From: Sphingomonas sp.
GTDB taxonomy: Bacteria; Pseudomonadota; Alphaproteobacteria; Sphingomonadales; Sphingomonadaceae
Length of the DNA stretch: 64,000 bases
NCBI RefSeq assembly: GCF_003248515.1
Contig: NZ_QFOB01000001.1
Coordinates: 372,001 to 436,000 of the forward strand
Direction: 5' to 3'
A program made the position numbers and the translations under genes. The notes under the pieces were generated by a model, which was not told the DNA's origin, did not search any database, and saw only the letters and a program-made list of their open reading frames with translations. Positions 60,044 to 64,000 of the stretch are shown piece by piece (the first letter of the stretch is position 1; every line of letters begins with the position of its first letter).

Positions 60044-60790
60044 ATGCGCCGTGGTCATCGCCCCTCCCAACCCGTTTCCGGCAAGCCCCGTTTCTGGGGG
60101 CGCCATGCCGTGTCCGCCGCCCTCGCCAATCCGGAACGGACGGTCCGTCGCATCTGGGTGACGCGCGAGGCGGCGGCCGCCTTCGGCGGCTTTCCCGCCC
60201 ATGTGCCCACCAGCTTCGCCGAGGTGACCGATCTCGCCCGGCTCGTGCCGCACGATGCGCCGCATCAGGGCATCGTGATCGAGGTGGATCCGCTGGACGA
60301 TATCTGGCTGGCCGATCTGCTGGAGCGCGGGGAAGGCGGCAGCCGCCCACTCGTGATTCTCGATCAGGTGACCGATCCCCATAATGTGGGCGCGGTGCTG
60401 CGCTCGGCCGCCGCGTTCGACGCGCTCGGCATCGTCACGCAGGATCGCCACGCGCCGCCGGAGGGCGGATCGCTGGCGAAGGCGGCCTCGGGGGCGCTGG
60501 AATTCGTGCCGTGGGTGCGCGTGGTGAATCTCGCCCGCGCGCTCGATGAGATTGGCGAGGCGGGCTATTGGCGCATCGGGCTCACCGGTGCCGGCCGCCG
60601 CTCCTTCGCCGAGGCGATCGGCACGGCCAAGGTTGCGCTCGTTCTGGGCGCGGAAGGCGAAGGGATGCGCCAGAATACCGAGGCGCATTGCGATGAACTG
60701 GCAAGGCTGCCGATCAGCCCGCGCGTGGAGAGCCTGAACATCTCCAACGCGGCCGCCATCGCGCTCTATGCGCTGGCGACGCGGGGATGA
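60044..60790 (+). CDS. rlmB: 23S rRNA Gm2251 2'-O-methyltransferase (RlmB-like)
   Basis: A 248-residue SpoU/TrmH-family SPOUT methyltransferase. The N-terminal substrate-binding domain begins 'RFWGRHAVSAALANPERTVRRIWV'; the catalytic domain has motif 1 'VTDPHNVGAVLRSAAAF', motif 2 'LVLGAEGEGMR' and motif 3 'VESLNISNAAAIALY'. It methylates the ribose of a G in 23S rRNA. The context differs from the acylation cluster upstream, so it is probably a separate unit. Convergent with the ferredoxin gene, 23 bases between stops. Confidence 0.9.
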   Translation: MRRGHRPSQPVSGKPRFWGRHAVSAALANPERTVRRIWVTREAAAAFGGFPAHVPTSFAEVTDLARLVPHDAPHQGIVIEVDPLDDIWLADLLERGEGGSRPLVILDQVTDPHNVGAVLRSAAAFDALGIVTQDRHAPPEGGSLAKAASGALEFVPWVRVVNLARALDEIGEAGYWRIGLTGAGRRSFAEAIGTAKVALVLGAEGEGMRQNTEAHCDELARLPISPRVESLNISNAAAIALYALATRG

Positions 60791-60813
60791 GCCCCGCGCC
60801 GTTTTCGTACGCC

Positions 60814-61131
60814 TCAGTCTTCTTCGGCGATTCGGACGGCCAGCCCGTCCACGGCGGCCGAGAAGGGAACCTGGCAGGAAAGGCGCGAGGTTTCGTCGCG
60901 ATAATCCGAGCTGTCGAGCAGATCGCTCTCGTCCTCGCTCATCGGCGGCAGCCGATCGGCGAAGGCGGGATCGACATGAATGTGGCAGGTCGCGCACGAG
61001 CAGCAGCCACCGCACAGGGCGAGCAACTCGTCAATGCCCGCGTCGCGGATCACTTCCATCACGGAGAGGCCCTCTTCGCCCTCGATCTCCTGCGTGCTTC
61101 CGTCGCGCAGTGTAACGATCAGCTTGGGCAT
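60814..61131 (-). CDS. Adrenodoxin-type [2Fe-2S] ferredoxin
   Basis: A 105-residue [2Fe-2S] ferredoxin of the vertebrate-type/FdVI class. Cluster cysteines are in 'LALCGGCCSCATCHIHV' (the C-x5-C-x2-C set plus an extra Cys) and the fourth in 'TSRLSCQVPFS'. It starts 'MPKLIVTLRDGSTQEIEGEEGLSVMEVIRDAG'. Such ferredoxins donate electrons to cytochrome P450s or in iron-sulfur assembly; the partner is not in the window. Divergent from the AlkA-like gene. Confidence 0.9.
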   Translation of the reverse strand: MPKLIVTLRDGSTQEIEGEEGLSVMEVIRDAGIDELLALCGGCCSCATCHIHVDPAFADRLPPMSEDESDLLDSSDYRDETSRLSCQVPFSAAVDGLAVRIAEED

Positions 61132-61205
61132 TTGCGGGCTCCGAAAAGTGGATCTTCCGGGCGCTCCTATGTCGCGGGATATGGTGGCGCAAGTGGGAGG
61201 GCCGC

Positions 61206-61850
61206 ATGGGCCTGAGCGCCGCGGACCTGCGACGGGGGCTCGATGCGCTGGCCTTGGTGGAGCCGGCCTTCGCCACGGGACTGGCCACGCACGGCTATCC
61301 CGAGCCGAGGACGGGCATGCGTGGCCATGTCAGCCTGCTGCGCACGATCGTCGGCCAGCAGGTGTCGACCGCTTCGGCCAACGCCATCTATCGCCGGCTG
61401 GAGGCGCTGATCGGGGCGGAGATGGATCCGGCAACGCTGGCAGCCACCCCTGATGAAGCGCTTCGCGCCGTCGGCCTGTCTCGCCAGAAGATTTCCTATG
61501 TGAAGAGCCTCGCGGGCCTCGTCGCGGATGGGGAACTCGATCTCGCCGCCCTGCCGGCGGATGATGAGGAAGCGATTGCCCAGTTGACACGGATCAAGGG
61601 CATCGGCCGATGGTCGGCGGAAATCTATCTGCTCTTCGCGGAAGGGCGGCCGGATGTCTGGCCGGCGGGCGATCTGGCCGTGCAGATCGAGATCGGCCAT
61701 CTGCTGGGGCATGACGAGCGCCCGGCCGAGAAACTGGTGCGAAGCCTTTCCGGCCGCTGGAGCCCCTATCGCGGGGCGCTCGCCATCTTCACCTGGCACC
61801 ATTACGGGCGCCGCTTGTCGGCCAAGGGCGCGGACAAGGCGCCGATCTGA
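61206..61850 (+). CDS. alkA: AlkA-type DNA-3-methyladenine glycosylase II
   Basis: A 214-residue HhH-GPD DNA glycosylase. The helix-hairpin-helix and catalytic Asp are visible: 'LTRIKGIGRWSAEIYLLF' (127-144) and Asp156 in 'DVWPAGDLAVQ'. The N-terminal 'SLLRTIVGQQVSTASANAIYRRL' is the first conserved block. It removes alkylated purines to start base-excision repair. It lacks the N-terminal domain of E. coli AlkA, like many bacterial homologues. Convergent with the nucleotidyltransferase gene, with four bases between. Confidence 0.9.
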   Translation: MGLSAADLRRGLDALALVEPAFATGLATHGYPEPRTGMRGHVSLLRTIVGQQVSTASANAIYRRLEALIGAEMDPATLAATPDEALRAVGLSRQKISYVKSLAGLVADGELDLAALPADDEEAIAQLTRIKGIGRWSAEIYLLFAEGRPDVWPAGDLAVQIEIGHLLGHDERPAEKLVRSLSGRWSPYRGALAIFTWHHYGRRLSAKGADKAPI

Positions 61851-61854
61851 TCGT

Positions 61855-62646
61855 TCAGCCGTCGCGCCGGGCGGCCAGGATCTGCTCCGCCAGCGCATGA
61901 TCGCCGGGCTTGTCCACGTCGATACAGGCTTCCGCGAAAGGCAAGGCGACAGGCTTGGCGACAAGGCCGGACTTGCGCCCCACCGCCCGCATCGCCGCTT
62001 CCAGCGTGATCGTGCGCGTCAGCGCGCGGATCGCCAGCCACGGGCCGAAATGGGCAATCAGCTTCATCGCCTTCTTGCGATCGCGCTCCACCTCGCTCCA
62101 CAGGCCCAGCGCGATGCGGGCACGATCCGATCGCAGCACGAACAGGTTCGCGCCCGACCAGGCCTCACCCCGGAATTTCAGCCACGTCCGCCGATTTTCC
62201 GGATAGGCGGCAAGCAGGATGCGCCGGCCGACCACGCCCACCGCGACGTCCGCATCGCCGGCGCCTGCCATCATCGCCTCAATCATCGGCACGGTAAGCA
62301 GGGGATGATCCGCTGTCGTCACCAGCACCGGCCAGGGCGCTTCGGGGCCGCCCGCCACCGCCGCGACGCTGGTGGCGATGCCGCTGTCCGAATGGACGGT
62401 GCCGATGCGCGGCTCGGATGCCATCCACGCGCAATCGCCGTCGAACAATTGCGCGGGTGCCTGCGCCATCACGACGATGCGCTCGATCCCGGGTGCCGCC
62501 AGCAATGTCCTGGCGACGCGGCTCAGCATCGCCTCGCCCGCCACCTTGACCTTGGCCTTGCGGCTTTCCCCGAACGCCTGTGCCAGCGGGTCCACGCCCG
62601 GCCGCTGCCCCGCAAGCAGGATCGCGGTCCAGCGCTGCATGCTCAT
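61855..62646 (-). CDS. Nucleotidyltransferase (MobA/GT-A-like fold)
   Basis: A 263-residue protein with a GT-A/NTP-transferase fold: start 'WTAILLAGQRPGVDPLAQAFGESRKAKVKVAGEAML' resembles the LAGGxxxR...K...G loop of MobA and sugar-nucleotide cytidylyltransferases, and 'VLVTTADHPLLTVPMIEAMM' provides the metal-binding Asp. Its ATG overlaps the upstream phosphatidyltransferase stop (ATGA), so it likely makes the activated headgroup used by that enzyme (CDP-alcohol), but this is inferred. Start at the first of two ATGs two codons apart. Confidence 0.75.
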   Translation of the reverse strand: MSMQRWTAILLAGQRPGVDPLAQAFGESRKAKVKVAGEAMLSRVARTLLAAPGIERIVVMAQAPAQLFDGDCAWMASEPRIGTVHSDSGIATSVAAVAGGPEAPWPVLVTTADHPLLTVPMIEAMMAGAGDADVAVGVVGRRILLAAYPENRRTWLKFRGEAWSGANLFVLRSDRARIALGLWSEVERDRKKAMKLIAHFGPWLAIRALTRTITLEAAMRAVGRKSGLVAKPVALPFAEACIDVDKPGDHALAEQILAARRDG

Positions 62647-63710
62647 TCCAGCCAGCTCCGCACCGCACGGCCACGCGCGCGCCAGATCAGCGCCTCGGCG
62701 AACTGCACCGCGTGCACGCCCAGCGAGATGATCGTCCACCAGGCGACCGCGATCAGCCCCCAGTCCGGCCTCCCGACCAGCAGGAAGGCGGCAAGGATCG
62801 GCATGTTGGGATTGCGCCGCGCCGTGATGAGCCGGAACCAGCTGTCGAAGCGTCGCCACACATGGATGTGGATGCCGAAGAGCGCGATGAAGCCGCCCTC
62901 GATCAGCCGCTGGACGACATAGCCGCCCATGATCGCGGCCATGCAGAGCCAGAAGGCTTCCTCGGAAAGCCGCCGGCCATAGGCGATCAGGCCGACGCCC
63001 CACGCATACCACCAGAAGGGCGGATGGATCAGATCCATGCCATGATCGAAGATATTGCCCCAGGCCGACGAAGTGATCGTGCAGCGCGCGAGCTTTCCGT
63101 CGACCGTATCGAGGATCATCATGAAGAGGCCGGCGGCGAGCCCCGGCCAGTAATCGCCCGTCCAGAACGCCCAGGTGGCGATCACACAGAAAACCGCGCT
63201 GATCGTGGTCACCTGATTGGGCGTGATCCCCCACCGCGCGGCGATCCGCGTCATGTGGAATGCCCATTCGGGCCACATATATTTGGTCAATATGTCGGTG
63301 ACGCCCTTGTAGGCGCCCCAGTAGCTCGCCCGCTCGATCAGGCCGACGGAAGCCGGCGTCAGCTTTTCCATGAACGGCCGCTCGCGCTTGCGCAGCGTCT
63401 GGTTCTCCAGTTCGGTCGTCTCTTGCGGCACGGCATCCAGCGCGTACGGATCAGGCTGCGTGGCCGTGACATGCGCGATCACGGGCACGCCATCGCGCGT
63501 GATCGCATGGCCGGGACGGGCGGCGGCATATTTCAGCCACAGCGGATCGAAGACATAATCGAGATTGACGACCAGCGCGCCCTCCGCACCGGCATTCGCC
63601 GCCAGCGTGAAGCCCTGTGCGGCGGCGATGCGCCGCAAACGCTCCCGCGTCGTCAGTCCCCAGATCAGCGTATCATTCTCGCCGGCAGGGACCAGCGGCG
63701 GCAACGTCAT
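62643..63710 (-). CDS. CDP-alcohol phosphatidyltransferase with extra N-terminal domain
   Basis: A 355-residue protein. The C-terminal ~220 residues are an integral membrane CDP-alcohol phosphotransferase: the D-x2-D-G-x2-A-R-x8-G-x3-D-x3-D motif runs from Asp201 to Asp226 ('LDTVDGKLAR', 'GNIFDHGMD'). The N-terminal ~130 residues ('LTTRERLRRIAAAQGF', 'VVNLDYVFDPLWLK') look like a soluble, possibly degenerate nucleotidyltransferase-like domain. Lipid headgroup is unknown; the dedicated nucleotidyltransferase downstream suggests an unusual alcohol. ATG overlaps the TetR stop (ATGA). Confidence 0.82.
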   Translation of the reverse strand: MTLPPLVPAGENDTLIWGLTTRERLRRIAAAQGFTLAANAGAEGALVVNLDYVFDPLWLKYAAARPGHAITRDGVPVIAHVTATQPDPYALDAVPQETTELENQTLRKRERPFMEKLTPASVGLIERASYWGAYKGVTDILTKYMWPEWAFHMTRIAARWGITPNQVTTISAVFCVIATWAFWTGDYWPGLAAGLFMMILDTVDGKLARCTITSSAWGNIFDHGMDLIHPPFWWYAWGVGLIAYGRRLSEEAFWLCMAAIMGGYVVQRLIEGGFIALFGIHIHVWRRFDSWFRLITARRNPNMPILAAFLLVGRPDWGLIAVAWWTIISLGVHAVQFAEALIWRARGRAVRSWLE

Positions 63711-64000
63711 TCGGTTTTGCCCCAGATTCTCAGAAAGCCTTCCACCGCCATGTCGACATCTTCTTCCGGGGTCGAGCAGTAAGTGTCGCCGCGATGCCAG
63801 ATCACGTCGGCGAAGCATCCCGCCTGGCACAGCGACAGAAACTGGCGCGCCGCAATCTCCGGATCCCCCTGCTGCAATCGCCCCGCCGCCATTTCATCCG
63901 CCATGTAGCGGGCAAGGCGCGCGCGGCATCGGGCAGGCCCCCGTTCATAGAACGCCTTCACCAGATCCGGAAAGCGATGCCCTTCGGCGGCGATCATGCG
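63707..64000 (-). CDS. TetR/AcrR-family regulator, C-terminal part
   Basis: The last ~97 residues of a TetR-family regulator whose DNA-binding domain lies beyond the window. The visible part is helical ('LVKAFYERGPARCRARLARYMADEMAAGRLQQGDPEIAARQFLSLCQAGCF'), typical of the TetR C-terminal ligand-binding and dimer domain, and ends '...AVEGFLRIWGKTE'. Its stop overlaps the phosphatidyltransferase start by four bases, so it likely regulates its own three-gene operon. Confidence 0.75.
   Translation of the reverse strand, partial: RMIAAEGHRFPDLVKAFYERGPARCRARLARYMADEMAAGRLQQGDPEIAARQFLSLCQAGCFADVIWHRGDTYCSTPEEDVDMAVEGFLRIWGKTE

Overview
The window is GC-rich, densely coded bacterial chromosome, most likely from a Sphingomonas-type alphaproteobacterium. 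The pointers are GapR and TrcR homologues, a TorF-type porin, an Aur1/PAP2-like enzyme of the kind expected in a sphingolipid maker, a gene-transfer-agent (GTA) style terminase block, and the alphaproteobacterial form of glutamate-cysteine ligase. About 66 protein genes or gene fragments and three tRNA genes are supported. No gap between genes exceeds about 290 bases. No rRNA, insertion sequence or CRISPR array was seen.

Layout: 1-6.6 kb holds a truncated MATE exporter, a rhodanese, GapR, serine deaminase, the Kup potassium transporter and a 2H phosphoesterase. 6.7-16.5 kb has tRNA-Met, an ABC-F ATPase, an Aur1-like enzyme, tgt, a MarR-GNAT fusion, then minus-strand queA, cyclophilin, coaD, ispA, xseB and trcR. 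16.7-21.1 kb is yebC-ruvC-ruvA, a PLP decarboxylase on the other strand, then ruvB. 21.2-24.0 kb has a BAX-inhibitor-type membrane protein, thpR and an OmpA-family protein with 24 consecutive prolines.

24.2-27.6 kb is a decayed GTA/prophage relic: a small-terminase-like gene, TerL, a portal protein cut after about 93 residues and joined to the tail end of a host-specificity protein, and a DUF2793 protein. A GTTC-N7-GTTC LexA-type box sits beside the -35 of its promoter. 27.7-45.2 kb is mostly housekeeping: TorF porin, sseA-metC, queF, secreted proteins, a 2OG oxygenase, a HerA-like ATPase, DegP, HflKC, Mrp, a CysQ-like phosphatase and PmbA. 45.2-49.3 kb has an HxlR/azoreductase pair, ubiA, rsmE, gshA, tRNA-Gly and tRNA-Tyr.

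49.6-53.7 kb is a three-gene cytochrome c plus molybdenum hydroxylase operon (isoquinoline 1-oxidoreductase type). 53.7-60.0 kb is the most interesting part: an SGNH lipoprotein, an acyl carrier protein, an FkbH-like HAD enzyme, an MBOAT acyltransferase and a membrane-anchored SGNH protein. Its architecture parallels the Dlt system (loading enzyme, carrier protein, MBOAT, SGNH protein). FkbH enzymes load glyceryl units onto carrier proteins, so export and ester transfer of a glyceryl group to a cell-surface polymer is a testable hypothesis. The window ends with rlmB, a ferredoxin, an AlkA-type glycosylase and a coupled TetR / CDP-alcohol phosphatidyltransferase / nucleotidyltransferase operon.

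The Tgt protein lacks all three cysteines of the usual zinc site although the rest of the enzyme looks intact.
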